Assembly: GCF_932526225.1 (NCBI RefSeq) | Contig: NC_064045.1 | Span: forward strand, 16,116,442-16,180,441 | Direction: 5' to 3' | DNA length: 64,000 nucleotides | Source of the DNA: Nematostella vectensis | Taxonomy: Eukaryota; Cnidaria; Anthozoa; Actiniaria; Edwardsiidae | Program-made: the position numbers and the translations under genes | The notes under the pieces: generated by a model | What the model was told of the DNA's origin: nothing | What the model saw: the letters and a program-made list of their open reading frames with translations, nothing else | Databases searched by the model: none | Shown: positions 28,601-44,400 of the stretch, piece after piece | How the letters are laid out: each line of letters starts with the position of its first letter | How positions within the stretch are numbered: position 1 is the stretch's first letter

Positions 28601-31600
28601 CTGAACAAAGCATGAGCACATCAAAGATGCTGAGAGTACATAAAAATGTCCCTATACCTTCTTTTTATGTCATGACACACCAAGAACAGTATAATTAAGT
28701 ATCGATATTTAAAAAAAAATAAAGAAAACATAATAGGCTATCAGCGGGAATCGAACCCGGTTCGCCGCGTTAGTAGTCAAGTGCCCGCAACGAAAGACTA
28801 ACGTGGCATTGCTGAAGGGAATTGTAATGAAAATTACTTTTAATACTATTGGTATCGTAAACTATCCCAAGCAAATTCACCATCGGACTGGAGGTTACAT
28901 TCGGGAAAAGCTTCAGGGTTACATTCGGGAATTTGTTTTACGAGTGTAACCTCCAAAAGGTTACCATCGATAATTTTTTTTCCGAATGTAAATTCCAAAA
29001 AGTAACATTAGGAAAATAAAACAGTATACTCGGAAAAAAAGGTATATCAATCTATCGAGCGCTATGCTCTATGTTAGAATCTACTTAATCAAGTTATCCA
29101 AGGAATCTAGTTAGTTCTTGTGTGCATAAAATATGTACAGGATCCTGAACAAAGCATGAGCACATCAAAGATGCTGAGAGTACATAAAAATGTCCCTATA
29201 CCTTCTTTTTATGTCATGACACACCAAGAACAGTATAATTAAGTATCGATATTTAAAAAAAAAATAAAGAAAAAAAAAATAGGCTATCAGCGGGAATCGA
29301 ACCCGGGTCGCTGCGTTAGTAGTCAAGTGCCCGCAACGAAAGACTAACGTGGCATTGCTGAAGGGAATTGTAATGAAAATTACTTTTAATACTATTGGTA
29401 TCGTAAACTATCCCAAGCAAAGTCACCATCGGACTGGAGGTTACATTCGGGAAAAGCTTCAGGGTTACATTCGGGAATTTGTTTTACGAGTGTAACCTCC
29501 AAAAGGTTACAATCGATACTTTTTTTTCCGAATGTCAATTCCAAAAAGTAGCATTAGGAAAATAAAACAGTATACTTGGAAAAAAAGGTATATCAATTTA
29601 TCGAGCGCTATGCTCTATGTTAGAATCTACTTAATCAAGTTATCCAAGGAATCTAGTTAGTTCTTGTGTGCATAAAATATGTACAGGATCCTGAACAAAG
29701 CATGAGCACATCAAAGATGCTGAGAGTACATTAAAATGTCCCTATACCTTCTTTTTATGTCATGACACACCAAGAACAGTATAATTAAGTATCGATATTA
29801 AAAAAAAAAAAATAAAGAAAAAAAAAAGGTTATAAGCGGGAATCGAACCCGGGTCGCTGCGTTAGTAGTCAAGTGCCCGCAACGAAAGACTAACGTGGCA
29901 TTGCTGAAGGGAATTGTAATGAAAATTACTTTTAATACTATTGGTATCGTAAACTATCAAAAGCAAAGTCACCATCGGACTGGAGGTTACATTCGGGAAA
30001 AGCTTCAGGGTTACATTCGGGAATTTGTTTTACGAGTGTAACCTCCAAAAGGTTACAATCGATAATTTTTTCCCGAATGTAAATTCCAAAAAGTAACATT
30101 AGGAAAATAAAACAGTATACTCGGAAAAAAAGGTATATCAATCTATCGAGCGCTATGCTCTATGTTAGAATCTACTTAATCAAGTTATGCAAGGAATCTA
30201 GTTAGTTCTTGTGTGCATAAAATATGTGCAGGATCCTGAACAAAGCATGAGCACATCAAAGATGCTGAGAGTACATAAAAATGTCCCTATACCTTCTTTT
30301 TATGTCATGACACACCAAGAACAGTATAATTAAGTATCGATATTTAAAAAAAAATTAAAGAAAAAAAAAATAGGCTATCAGCGGGAATCGAACCCGGGTC
30401 GCTGCGTTAGTTGCAAGTGCCCGCAACGAAAGACTAACGTGGCATTGCTGAAAGGAATTGTAATGAAAATTACTTTTAATACTATTGGTATCGTACACTA
30501 TCCCAAGCAAAGTCACCATCGGACTGGAGGTTACATTCGGGAAAAGCTTCAGGGTTACATTCGGGAATTTGTTTTACGAGTGTAACCTCCAAAAGGTTAC
30601 AATCGATATTTTTTTTTCCGAATGTAAATTCCAAAAAGTAACATTAGGAAAATAAAACAGTATACTCGGAAAAAAAGGTATATCAATCTATCGAGCGCTA
30701 TGCTCTATGTTAGAATCTACTTAATCAAGTTATCCAAGAAATCTAGTTAGTTCTTGTGTGCATAAAATATGTACAGGATCCTGAACAAAGCATGAGCACA
30801 TCAAAGATGCTGAGAGTACATAAAAATGTCCCTATACCTTCTTTTTATGTCATGACACACCAAGAACAGTATAATTAAGTATCGATATTTAAAAAAAAAT
30901 AAAGAAAACATAATAGGCTATCAGCGGGAATCGAACCCGGGTCGCTGCGTTAGAAGTGAAGTGCCCGCAACGAAAGACTAACGTGGCATTGCTGAAGGGA
31001 ATTGTAATGAAAATTACTTTTAATACTATTGGTATCGTAAACTATCCCAAGCAAAGTCACCATCGGACTGGAGGTTACATTCGGGAAAAGCTTCAGGGTT
31101 ACATTCGGGATTTGTTTTACGAGTGTAACCTCCAAAAGGTTACAATCGATAATTTTTTTTCCGAATGTAAATTCCAAAAAGTAACATTAGGAAAAATAAA
31201 ACAGTATACTCGGAAAAAAGGTATATCAATCTATCGAGCGCTATGCTCTATGTTAGAATCTACTTAATCAAGTTATCCAAGAAATCTAGTTAGTTCTTGT
31301 GTGCATAAAATATGTACAGGATCCTGAACAAAGCATGAGCACATCAAAGATGCTGAGAGTACATAAAAATGTCCCTATACCTTCTTTTTATGTCATGACA
31401 CACCAAGAACAGTATAATTAAGTATCGATATTAAAAAAAAAATAATAAAGAAAAAAAAATAGGCTATCAGAGGGAATCGAACCCGGGTCGCTGCGTTAGT
31501 AGTCAAGTGCCCGCAACAAAAGACAAACGTGGCATTGCTGAAGGGAATTGTAATGAAAATTACTTTTAATACTATTGGTATCGTAAACTATCCCAAGCAA

Positions 31601-34600
31601 TGTCACCATCGGACTGGAGGTTACATTCGGGAAAAGCTTCCGGGTACATTCGGGAATTTGTTTTACGAGTGTAACCTCCAAAAGGTTACAATCGATAATT
31701 TTTTTTTCGAATGTAAATTCTAAAAAGTAACATTAGGAAAAATAAAACAGTATACTCGGAAAAAAGGTATATCAATCTATCGAGCGCTATGCTCTATGTT
31801 AGAATCTACTTAATCAAGTTATCCAAGAAATCTAGTTAGTTCTTGTGTGCATAAAATATGTACAGGATCCTGAACAAAGCATGAGCACATCAAAGATGCT
31901 GAGAGTACATAAAAATGTCCCTATACCTTCTTTTTATGTCATGACACACCAAGCACAGTATAATTAAGTATCGATATTAAAAAAAAATAAATAAAGAAAA
32001 AAAAAAATAGGCTATCAGCGGGAATCGAACCCGGGTCGCTGCGTTAGTAGTCAAGTGCCCGCAACGAAAGACAACCGTGGCATTACTGAAGGGAATTGTA
32101 ATGAAAATTACTTTTAATACTATTGGTATCGTAAACTATCCCAAGCAATGTCACCATCGGACTGGAGGTTACATTTTGGAAAAGCTTCAGGGTTACATTC
32201 GGGAATTTGTTTTACGAGTGTAACCTCCAAAAGGTTACAATCGATAATTTTTTTTCCGAATGTAAATTCCAAAAAGTAACATTAGGAAAAATAAAACAGT
32301 ATACTCGGAAAAAAGGTATATCAATCTATCGAGCGCTATGCTCTATGTTAGAATCTACTTAATCAAGTTATCCAAGGAATCTAGTTAGTTCTTGTGTGCA
32401 TAAAATATGTACAGGATCCTGAACAAAGCATGAGCACATCAAAGATGCTGGGAGTACATAAAAATGTCCCTATACCTTCTTTTTATGTCATAACACACCA
32501 AGAACAGTATAATTAAGTATCGATATTAAAAAAAAAAATAAAGAAAAAAAAATAGGCTATCAGCGGGAATCGAACCCGGGTCGCTGCGTTAGTAGTCAAG
32601 TGCCCGCAACGAAAGACAAACGTGGCATTGCTGAAGGGAATTGTAATGAAAATTACTTTTAATACTATTGGTATCGTAAACTATCCCAAGCAAAGTCACC
32701 ATCGGACTGGAGGTTACATTCGGGAAAAGCTTCAGGGTTACATTCGGGAATTTGTTTTACGAGTGTAACCTCCAAAAGAATATAATCGATATTTTTTTTT
32801 CCGAATGTAAATTCCAAAAAGTAACATTAGGAAAAATAAAACAGTATACTCGGAAAAAAAGGTATATCAATCTATCGAGCGCTATGCTCTATGTTAGAAT
32901 CTACTTAATCAAGTTATCCAAGGAATCTAGTTAGTTCTTGTGTGCATAAAATATGTACAGGATCCTGAACAAAGCATGAGCACATCAAAGATGCTGAGAG
33001 TACATAAAAATGTCCCTATACCTTCTTTTTATGTCATGACACACCAAGAACAGTATAATTAAGTATCGATATTTAAAAAAAAATAAAGAAAAAAAAATAG
33101 GCTATCAGCGGGAATCGAACCCGGTTCGCTGCGTTAGTAGTCAAGTGCCCGCAACGAAAGACTAACGTGGCATTGCTGAAGGAAATTGTAATGAAAATTA
33201 CTTTTAATACTATTGGTATCGTAAACTATCCCAAGCAAAGTCACCATCGGACTGGAGGTTACATTCGGGAAAAGCTTCAGGGTTACATTCGGGAATTTGT
33301 TTTGCGAGTGTAACCTCCAAAAGGTTACCATCGATAATTTTTTTTCCGAATGTAAATTCCAAAAAGTAACATTAGGAAAATAAAACAGTATACTCGGAAA
33401 AAAAGGTATATCAATCTATCGAGCGCTATGCTCTATGTTAGAATCTACTTAATCAAGTTATCCAAGGAATCTAGTTAGTTCTTGTGTGCATAAAATATGT
33501 ACAGGATCCTGAACAAAGCATGAGCACATCAAAGATGCTGGGAGTACATAAAAATGTCCCTATACCTTCTTTTGATGTCATGACACACCAAGAACAGTAT
33601 AATTAAGTATCGATATTAAAAAAAAAAATAAAGAAAAAAAAATAGGCTATCAGCGGGAATCGAACCCGGGTCGCTGCGTTAGTAGTCAAGTGCCCGCAAC
33701 GAAAGACAAACGTGGCATTGCTGAAGGGAATTGTAATGAAAATTACTTTTAATACTATTGGTATCGTAAACTATCCCAAGCAAAGTCACCATCGGACTGG
33801 AGGTTACATTCGGGAAAAGCTTCAGGGTTACATTCGGGAATTTGTTTTACGAGTGTAACCTCCAAAAGGTTACAATCGATACTTTTTTTTCCGAATGTCA
33901 ATTCCAAAAAGTAGCATTAGGAAAATAAAACAGTATACTTGGAAAAAAAGGTATATCAATTTATCGAGCGCTATGCTCTATGTTAGAATCTACTTAATCA
34001 AGTTATCCAAGGAATCTAGTTAGTTCTTGTGTGCATAAAATATGTACAGGATCCTGAACAAAGCATGAGCACATCAAAGATGCTGAGAGTACATTAAAAT
34101 GTCCCTATACCTTCTTTTTATGTCATGACACACCAAGAACAGTATAATTAAGTATCGATATTAAAAAAAAAAAAATAAAGAAAAAAAAAAGGTTATCAGC
34201 GGGAATCGAACCCGGGTCGCTGCGTTAGTAGTCAAGTGCCCGCAACGAAAGACTAACGTGGCATTGCTGAAGGGAATTGTAATGAAAATTACTTTTAATA
34301 CTATTGGTATCGTAAACTATCAAAAGCAAAGTCACCATCGGACTGGAGGTTACATTCGGGAAAAGCTTCAGGGTTACATTCGGGAATTTGTTTTACGAGT
34401 GTAACCTCCAAAAGGTTACAATCGATAATTTTTTCCCGAATGTAAATTCCAAAAAGTAACATTAGGAAAATAAAACAGTATACTCGGAAAAAAAGGTATA
34501 TCAATCTATCGAGCGCTATGCTCTATGTTAGAATCTACTTAATCAAGTTATGCAAGGAATCTAGTTAGTTCTTGTGTGCATAAAATATGTGCAGGATCCT

Positions 34601-37600
34601 GAACAAAGCATGAGCACATCAAAGATGCTGAGAGTACATAAAAATGTCCCTATACCTTCTTTTTATGTCATGACACACCAAGAACAGTATAATTAAGTAT
34701 CGATATTTAAAAAAAAATTAAAGAAAAAAAAAATAGGCTATCAGCGGGAATCGAACCCGGGTCGCTGCGTTAGTTGCAAGTGCCCGCAACGAAAGACTAA
34801 CGTGGCATTGCTGAAAGGAATTGTAATGAAAATTACTTTTAATACTATTGGTATCGTACACTATCCCAAGCAAAGTCACCATCGGACTGGAGGTTACATT
34901 CGGGAAAAGCTTCAGGGTTACATTCGGGAATTTGTTTTACGAGTGTAACCTCCAAAAGGTTACAATCGATATTTTTTTTTCCGAATGTAAATTCCAAAAA
35001 GTAACATTAGGAAAATAAAACAGTATACTCGGAAAAAAAGGTATATCAATCTATCGAGCGCTATGCTCTATGTTAGAATCTACTTAATCAAGTTATCCAA
35101 GGAATCTAGTTAGTTCTTGTGTGCATAAAATATGTACAGGATCCTGAACAAAGCATGAGCACATCAAAGATGCTGAGAGTACATAAAAATGTCCCTATAC
35201 CTTCTTTTTATGTCATGACACACCAAGAACAGTATAATTAAGTATCGATATTTAAAAAAAAATAAAGAAAACATAATAGGCTATCAGCGGGAATCGAACC
35301 CGGGTCGCTGCGTTAGAAGTGAAGTGCCCGCAACGAAAGACTAACGTGGCATTGCTGAAGGGAATTGTAATGAAAATTACTTTTAATACTATTGGTATCG
35401 TAAACTATCCCAAGCAAAGTCACCATCGGACTGGAGGTTACATTCGGGAAAAGCTTCAGGGTTACATTCGGGATTTGTTTTACGAGTGTAACCTCCAAAA
35501 GGTTACAATCGATAATTTTTTTTCCGAATGTAAATTCCAAAAAGTAACATTAGGAAAAATAAAACAGTATACTCGGAAAAAAGGTATATCAATCTATCGA
35601 GCGCTATGCTCTATGTTAGAATCTACTTAATCAAGTTATCCAAGAAATCTAGTTAGTTCTTGTGTGCATAAAATATGTACAGGATCCTGAACAAAGCATG
35701 AGCACATCAAAGATGCTGAGAGTACATAAAAATGTCCCTATACCTTCTTTTTATGTCATGACACACCAAGAACAGTATAATTAAGTATCGATATTAAAAA
35801 AAAAATAATAAAGAAAAAAAAATAGGCTATCAGAGGGAATCGAACCCGGGTCGCTGCGTTAGTAGTCAAGTGCCCGCAACAAAAGACAAACGTGGCATTG
35901 CTGAAGGGAATTGTAATGAAAATTACTTTTAATACTATTGGTATCGTAAACAATCCCAAGCAATGTCACCATCGGACTGGAGGTTACATTCGGGAAAAGC
36001 TTCCGGGTACATTCGGGAATTTGTTTTACGAGTGTAACCTCCAAAAGGTTACAATCGATAATTTTTTTTTCGAATGTAAATTCTAAAAAGTAACATTAGG
36101 AAAAATAAAACAGTATACTCGGAAAAAAGGTATATCAATCTATCGAGCGCTATGCTCTATGTTAGAATCTACTTAATCAAGTTATCCAAGGAATCTAGTT
36201 AGTTCTTGTGTGCATAAAATATGTACAGGATCCTGAACAAAGCATGAGCACATCAAAGATGCTGAGAGTACATAAAAATGTCCCTATACCTTCTTTTTAT
36301 GTCATGACACACCAAGCACAGTATAATTAAGTATCGATATTAAAAAAAAATAAATAAAGAAAAAAAAAAATAGGCTATCAGCGGGAATCGAACCCGGGTC
36401 GCTGCGTTAGTAGTCAAGTGCCCGCAACGAAAGACAACCGTGGCATTACTGAAGGGAATTGTAATGAAAATTACTTTTAATACTATTGGTATCGTAAACT
36501 ATCCCAAGCAATGTCACCATCGGACTGGAGGTTACATTTTGGAAAAGCTTCAGGGTTACATTCGGGAATTTGTTTTACGAGTGTAACCTCCAAAAGGTTA
36601 CAATCGATAATTTTTTTTCCGAATGTAAATTCCAAAAAGTAACATTAGGAAAAATAAAACAGTATACTCGGAAAAAAGGTATATCAATCTATCGAGCGCT
36701 ATGCTCTATGTTAGAATCTACTTAATCAAGTTATCCAAGGAATCTAGTTAGTTCTTGTGTGCATAAAATATGTACAGGATCCTGAACAAAGCATGAGCAC
36801 ATCAAAGATGCTGGGAGTACATAAAAATGTCCCTATACCTTCTTTTTATGTCATGACACACCAACAACAGTATAATTAAGTATCGATATTAAAAAAAAAA
36901 ATAAAGAAAAAAAAATAGGCTATCAGCGGGAATCGAACCCGGGTCGCTGCGTTAGTAGTCAAGTGCCCGCAACGAAAGACAAACGTGGCATTGCTGAAGG
37001 GAATTGTAATGAAAATTACTTTTAATACTATTGGTATCGTAAACTATCCCAAGCAAAGTCACCATCGGACTGGAGGTTACATTCGGGAAAAGCTTCAGGG
37101 TTACATTCGGGAATTTGTTTTACGAGTGTAACCTCCAAAAGAATATAATCGATATTTTTTTTTCCGAATGTAAATTCCAAAAAGTAACATTAGGAAAAAT
37201 AAAACAGTATACTCGGAAAAAAAGGTATATCAATCTATCGAGCGCTATGCTCTATGTTAGAATCTACTTAATCAAGTTATCCAAGGAATCTAGTTAGTTC
37301 TTGTGTGCATAAAATATGTACAGGATCCTGAACAAAGCATGAGCACATCAAAGATGCTGAGAGTACATAAAAATGTCCCTATACCTTCTTTTTATGTCAT
37401 GACACACCAAGAACAGTATAATTAAGTATCGATATTTAAAAAAAAATAAAGAAAAAAAAATAGGCTATCAGCGGGAATCGAACCCGGTTCGCTGCGTTAG
37501 TAGTCAAGTGCCCGCAACGAAAGACTAACGTGGCATTGCTGAAGGAAATTGTAATGAAAATTACTTTTAATACTATTGGTATCGTAAACTATCCCAAGCA

Positions 37601-38400
37601 AAGTCACCATCGGACTGGAGGTTACATTCGGGAAAAGCTTCAGGGTTACATTCGGGAATTTGTTTTGCGAGTGTAACCTCCAAAAGGTTACCATCGATAA
37701 TTTTTTTTCCGAATGTAAATTCCAAAAAGTAACATTAGGAAAATAAAACAGTATACTCGGAAAAAAAGGTATATCAATCTATCGAGCGCTATGCTCCATG
37801 TTAGAATCTACTTAATCAAGTTATCCAAGGAATCTAGTTAGTTCTTGTGTGCATAAAATATGTACAGGATCCTGAACAAAGCATGAGCACATCAAAGATG
37901 CTGGGAGTACATAAAAATGTCCCTATACCTTCTTTTGATGTCATGACACACCAAGAACAGTATAATTAAGTATCGATATTAAAAAAAAAAATAAAGAAAA
38001 AAAAATAGGCTATCAGCGGGAATCGAACCCGGGTCGCTGCAATAGTAGTCAAGTGCCCGCAACGAAAGACAAACGTGGCATTGCTGAAGGGAATTGTAAT
38101 AAAAATTACTTTTAATACTATTGGTATCGTAAACTATCCCAAGCAAAGTCACCATCGGACTGGAGGTTACATTCGGGAAAAGCTTCAGGGTTACATTCGG
38201 GAATTTGTTTTACGAGTGTAACCTCCAAAAGGATACAATCGATATTTTTTTTTCCGAATGTAAATTCCAAAAAGTAACATTAGGAAAAATAAAACAGTAT
38301 ACTCGGAAAAAAAGGTATATCAATCTATCGAGCGCTATGCTCTATGTTAGAATCTACTTAATCAAGTTATCCAAGGAATCTAGTTAGTTCTTGTGTGCAT
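22700..38400. repeat. Three long higher-order copies (offsets 7088 and 11451 bp)
   Basis: Variant landmarks in the block from about 22700 to 26950 recur at a constant offset of 7088 bp (about 29788 to 33750) and again at 11451 bp (about 34150 to 38400). The landmarks are ACTATCAAAAGC, the shortened GTTAGTTGCAAG, AAACATAATAGG, the AGAGGGAATCG variant, and CCAAAAGAATATAATC. The offsets stay the same across at least seven monomers despite variable A runs, so the copies are almost free of indels relative to each other. Confidence 0.85.
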
Positions 38401-41400
38401 AAAATATGTACAGGATCCTGAACAAAGCATGAGCACATCAAAGATGCTGAGAGTACATAAAAATGTCCCTATACCTTCTTTTTATGTCATGACACACCAA
38501 GAACAGTATAATTAAGTATCGATATTTAAAAAAAAAATAAAGAAAAAAAAAATAGGCTATCAGCGGGAATCGAACCCGGGTCGCTGCGTTAGTAGTCAAG
38601 TGCCCGCAACGAAAGACTAACGTGGCATTTCTGAAGGGAATTGTAATGAAAATTACTTTTAATACTATTGGTATCGTACACTATCCCAAGCAAAGTCACC
38701 ATCGGACTGGAGGTTATATTCGGGAAAAGCTTCAGGGTTACATTCGGGAATTTGTTTTACGAGTGTAACCTCCAAAAGGTTACAATCGATAATTTTTTTT
38801 CCGAATGTCAATTCCAAAAAGTAGCATTAGGAAAATAAAACAGTATACTCGGAAAAAAAGGTATATCAATTTATCGAGCGCTATGCTCTTTGTTAGAATC
38901 TACTCAATCAAGTTATCCAAGGAATCTAGTTAGTTCTTGTGTGCATAAAATATGTACAGGATCCTGAACAAAGCATGAGCACATCAAAGATGCTGAGAGT
39001 ACATAAAAATGTCCCTATACCTTCTTTTTATGTCATGACACACCAAGAACAGTATAATTAAGTATCGATATTTAAAAAAAAATAAAGAAAAAAAAATAGG
39101 CTATCAGCGGGAATCGAACCCGGGTCGCTGCGTTAGTAGTGAAGTGCCCGCAACGAAAGACTAACGTGGCATTGCTGAAGGGAATTGTAATGAAAATTAC
39201 TTTTAATACTATTGGTATCGTAAACTATCCCAAGCAAAGTCACCATCGGACTGGAGGTTACATTCGGGAAAAGCTTCAGGGTAACATTCGGGATTTGTTT
39301 TACGAGTGTAACCTCCAAAAGGTTACCATCGATAATTTTTTTTCAGAATGTAAATTCCAAAAAGTAACATTAGGAAAGATAAAACAGTATACTCGGAAAA
39401 AATGGTATATCAATCTATCGAGCGCTATGCTCTATGTTAGAATCTACTTAATCAAGTTATCCAAGGAATCTAGTTAGTTCTTGTGTGCATGAAATATGTA
39501 CAGGATCCTGAACAAAGCATGAGCACATCAAAGATACTGAGAGTACATAAAAATGTCCCTATACCTTCTTTTTATGTCATGACACACCAAGAACAGTATA
39601 ATTAAGTATCGATATTTAATAAAAAAAAAAAAGAAAGAAAAATAGGCTATCAGCGGGAATCGAACCCGGGTCGCTGCGTTAGTATTCAAGTGCCCGCAAC
39701 GAAAGACTAACGTGGCATTGCTGAAGGGAATTGTAATGAAAATTACTTTTAATACTATTGGTATCGTAAACTATCCCAAGCAAAGTCACCATCGGACTGG
39801 AGGTTACAGTCGGGAAAAGCTTCAGGGTTACATTCGGGAATTTGTTTTACGAGTGTAACCTCCAAAAGGTTACAATCGATAATTTTTTTTCCGAATGTAA
39901 ATTCCAAAAAGTAACATTAGGAAAAATAAAACAGTATACTCGGAAAAAAAGGTATATCAATCTATCGAGCGCTATGCTCTATGTTAGAATCTACTTAATC
40001 AAGTTATCCAAGGAATCTAGTTAGTTCTTGTGTGCATAAAATATGTACAGGATCCTGAACAAAGCATAAGCACATCAAAGATGCTGAGAGTACATAAAAA
40101 TGTCCCTATACCTTCTTTTTATGTCATGACACACCAAGAACAGTATAATTAAATATCGATATTTGAAAAAAAAAAAAAAAAAAAAAAATAGGCTATCAGC
40201 GGGAATCGAACCCGGGTCGCTGCGTTAGTAGTCAAGTGCCTGCAACGAAAGACTAACGTGGCATTGCTAAAGGGAATTGTAATGAAAATTACTTTTAATA
40301 CTATTGGCATCGTAAACTATCCCAAGCAAAGTCACCATCGGACTGGAGGTTACATTCGGGAAAAGCTTCAGGGTTACATTCGGGAATTTGTTTTACGAGT
40401 GTAACCTCCAAAAGGTTACCATAGATAATTTTTTTTCCGAATGTAAATTCCAAAAAGTAACATTAGGAAAAATAAAACAGTATACTCGGAAAAAAGGTAT
40501 ATCAATCTATCGAGCGCTATGCTCTATGTTAGAATCTACTTAATCAAGTTATCCAAGGAATCTAGTTAGTTCTTGTGTGCATAAAATATGTACAGGATCC
40601 TGAACAAAGCATAAGCACATCAAAGATGCTGAGAGTACATAAAAATGTCCCTATACCTTCTTTTTATGTCATGACACACCAAGAACAGTATAATTAAATA
40701 TCGATATTTGAAAAAAAAAAAAGAAAGAAAAATAGGCTATCAGCGGGAATCGAACCCGGGTCGCTGCGTTAGTATTCAAGTGCCCGCAACGAAAGACTAA
40801 CGTGGCATTGCTTAAGGGAATTGTAATGAAAATTACTTTTAATACTATTGGTATCGTAAACTATCCCAAGCAAAGTCACCATCGGACTGGAGGTTACATT
40901 CGGGAAAAGCTTCAGGGTTACATTCGGGAATTTGTTTTACGAGTGTAACCTCCAAAAGGTTACCATAGATAATTTTTTTTCCGAATGTAAATTCCAAAAA
41001 GTAACATTAGGAAAAATAAAACAGTATACTCGGGAAAAAAGGTATATCAATCTATCGAGCGCTATGCTCTATGTTAGAATCTACTTAATCAAGTTATCCA
41101 AGGAATCTAGTTAGTTCTTGTGTGCATAAAATATGTACAGGATCCTGAACAAAGCATAAGCACATCAAAGATGCTGAGAGTACATAAAAATGTCCCTATA
41201 CCTTCTTTTTATGTCATGACACACCAAGAACAGTATAATTAAATATCGATATTTGAAAAAAAAAAAAGAAAGAAAAATAGGCTATCAGCGGGAATCGAAC
41301 CCGGGTCGCTGCGTTAGTATTCAAGTGCCCGCAACGAAAGACTAACGTGGCATTGCTTAAGGGAATTGTAATGAAAATTACTTTTTATACTATTGGTATC

Positions 41401-44400
41401 GTAAACTATCCCAAGCAAAGTCACCATCGGACTGGAGGTTACATTCGGGAAAAGCTTCAGGGTTACATTCGGGAATTTGTTTTACGAGTGTAACCTCCAA
41501 AAGGTTACCATCGATAATTTTTTTTCCGAATGTAAATTCCAAAAAGTAACATTAGGAAAAATAAAACAGTATACTCGGAAAAAAAGGTATATCAATCTAT
41601 CGAGCGCTATGCTCTATGTTAGAATCTACTTAATCAAGTTAACCAAGGAATCTAGTTAGTTCTTGTGTGCATGAAATATGTACAGGATCCTGAACAAAGC
41701 ATGAGCACATCAAAGATTCTGAGAGTACATAAAAATGCCCCTATACCTTCTTTTTATGTCATGACACACCAAGAACAGTATAATTAAGTATCGATATTTA
41801 AAAAAAAAAAAATAAAGAAAAAAAATTAGGCTATCAGCGGGAATCGAACCCGGGTCGCTGCGTTAGTAGTCAAGTGCCCGCAACGAAAGACTAACGTGGC
41901 ATTGCTGAAGGGAATTGTAATGAAAATTACTTTTAATACTATTGGTATCGTAAACTATCCCAAGCAAAGTCACCATCGGACTGGAGGTTACATTCGGGAA
42001 AAGCTTCAGGGTTACATTCGGAAATTTGTTTTACGAGTGTAACCTCCAAAAGGTTACCATCGATAATTTTTTTTCCGAATGTAAATTCCAAAAAGTAACA
42101 TTAGGAAAGATAAAACATAATACTCGGAAAAAAAGGTATATCAATCTATCGAGCGCTATGCTCTATGTTAGAATCTACTTAATCAAGTTATCCAAGGAAT
42201 CTAGTTAGTTCTTGTGTGCATAAAATATGTACAGGATCCTGAACAAAGCATGAGCACATCAAAGATGCTGAGAGTACATAAAAATGTCCCTATACCTTCT
42301 TTTTATGTCATGACACACCAAGAACAGTTTAATTAAGTATCGATATTAAAAAAAAATAAAGAAAAAAAATAGGGTATCAGCGGGAATCGAACCCGGGTAG
42401 CTGCGTTAGTAGTCAAGTGCCCGCAACGAAAGACTAACGTGGCATTGCTGAAGGGAATTGTAATGAAAATTACTTTTAATACTATTGGTATCGTAAACTA
42501 TCCCAAGCAAAGTCACCATCGGACTGGAGGTTACATTCGGGAAAAGCTTCAGGGTTACATTCGGAAATTTGTTTTACGAGTGTAACCTCCAAAAGGTTAC
42601 AATCGATATTTTTGTTTTCCGAATGTAAATTCCAAAAAGTAAAATTAGGAAAAATAAAACAGTATACTTGGAAAAAAAGGTATATCAATCTATCGAGCGC
42701 TATGCTCTATGTTAGAATCTACTTAATCAAGTTATCCAAGGAATCTAGTTAGTTCTTGTTTGCATAAAATATGTACAGGATCCTGAACAAAGCATGAGCA
42801 CATCAAAGATGCTGAGAGTACATAAAATTGTCCCTATACCTTTTTTTTATGTCATGACACTCCAAGAACAGTATAATTAAATATCGATATTTAAAAACAA
42901 AAAAAATATAGAAAAAAAATAGGCTATCAGCGGGAATCGAACTCGGGTCGCTGCGTTAGTAGTCAAGTGCCCGCAACGAAAGACTAACGTGGCATTGCTG
43001 AAGGAAATTGTAATGAAAATTACTTTTAATACTATTGGTATCGTAAACTATCCCAAGCAAAGTCACCATCGGACTGGAGGTTACATTCGGGACAAGCTTC
43101 AGGGTTACATTCGGGAATTTGTTTTACGAGTGTAACCTCCAAAAGGTTACAATCGATATTTTTTTTTTCGAATGTAAATTCCAAAAAGTAACATTAGGAA
43201 AAATAAAACAGTATACTCGGAAAAAAGGTATATCAATCTATCGAGCGCTATGCTCTATGTTAGAATCTACTTAATCAAGTTATCCAAGGAATCTAGTTAG
43301 TTCTTGTGTGCATAAAATATGTACAGGATCGTGAACAAAGCATGAGCACATCAAAGATGTTGAGAGTACATAAAAATGTCCCTATACCTTCTTTTTATGT
43401 CATGACACACCAAGAACAGTATAATTAAGTATCGATATATAAAAAAAAATAAAGATAAAAAATAGGCTATCAGCGGGAATCGAACCCGGGTCGCTGCGTT
43501 AGTAGTCAAGTGCCCGCAACGAAAGACTAACGTGGCATTGCTGAAGGAAATTGTAATGAAAATTACTTTTAATACTATTGGTATCGTAAACTATCCCAAG
43601 CAAAGTCACCATCGGACTGGAGGTTACATTCGGGACAAGCTTCAGGGTTACATTCGGGAATTTGTTTTACGAGTGTAACCTCCAAAAGGTTACAATCGAT
43701 ATTTTTTTTTCCGAATGTAAATTCCAAAAAGTAACATTAGGAAAAATAAAACAGTATACTCGGAAAAAAGGTATATCATTCTATCGAGCGCTATGCTCTA
43801 TGTTAGAATCTACTTAATCAAGTTATCCAAGAAATCTAGTTAGTTCTTGTGTGCATAAAATATGTACAGGATCCTGAACAAAGCATGAGCACATCAAAGA
43901 TGCTGAGAGTACATAAAAATGTCCCTATACCTTCTTTTTATGTCATGACACACCAAGAACAGTATAATTAAGTATCGATATTAAAAAAAAAATAATAAAG
44001 AAAAAAAAATAGGCTATCAGAGGGAATCGAACCCGGGTCGCTGCGTTAGTAGTCAAGTGCCCGCAACGAAAGACAAACGTGGCATTGCTGAAGGGAATTG
44101 TAATGAAAATTACTTTTAATACTATTGGTATCGTAAACTATCCCAAGCAATGTCACCATCGGACTGGAGGTTACATTCGGGAAAAGCTTCCGGGTTACAT
44201 TCGGGAATTTGTTTTACGAGTGTAACCTCCAAAAGGTTACAATCGATAATTTTTTTTCGAATGTAAATTCCAAAAAGTAACATTAGGAAAAATAAAACAG
44301 TATACTCGGAAAAAAGGTATATCAATCTATCGAGCGCTATGCTCTATGTTAGAATCTACTTAATCAAGTTATCCAAGAAATCTAGTTAGTTCTTGTGTGC

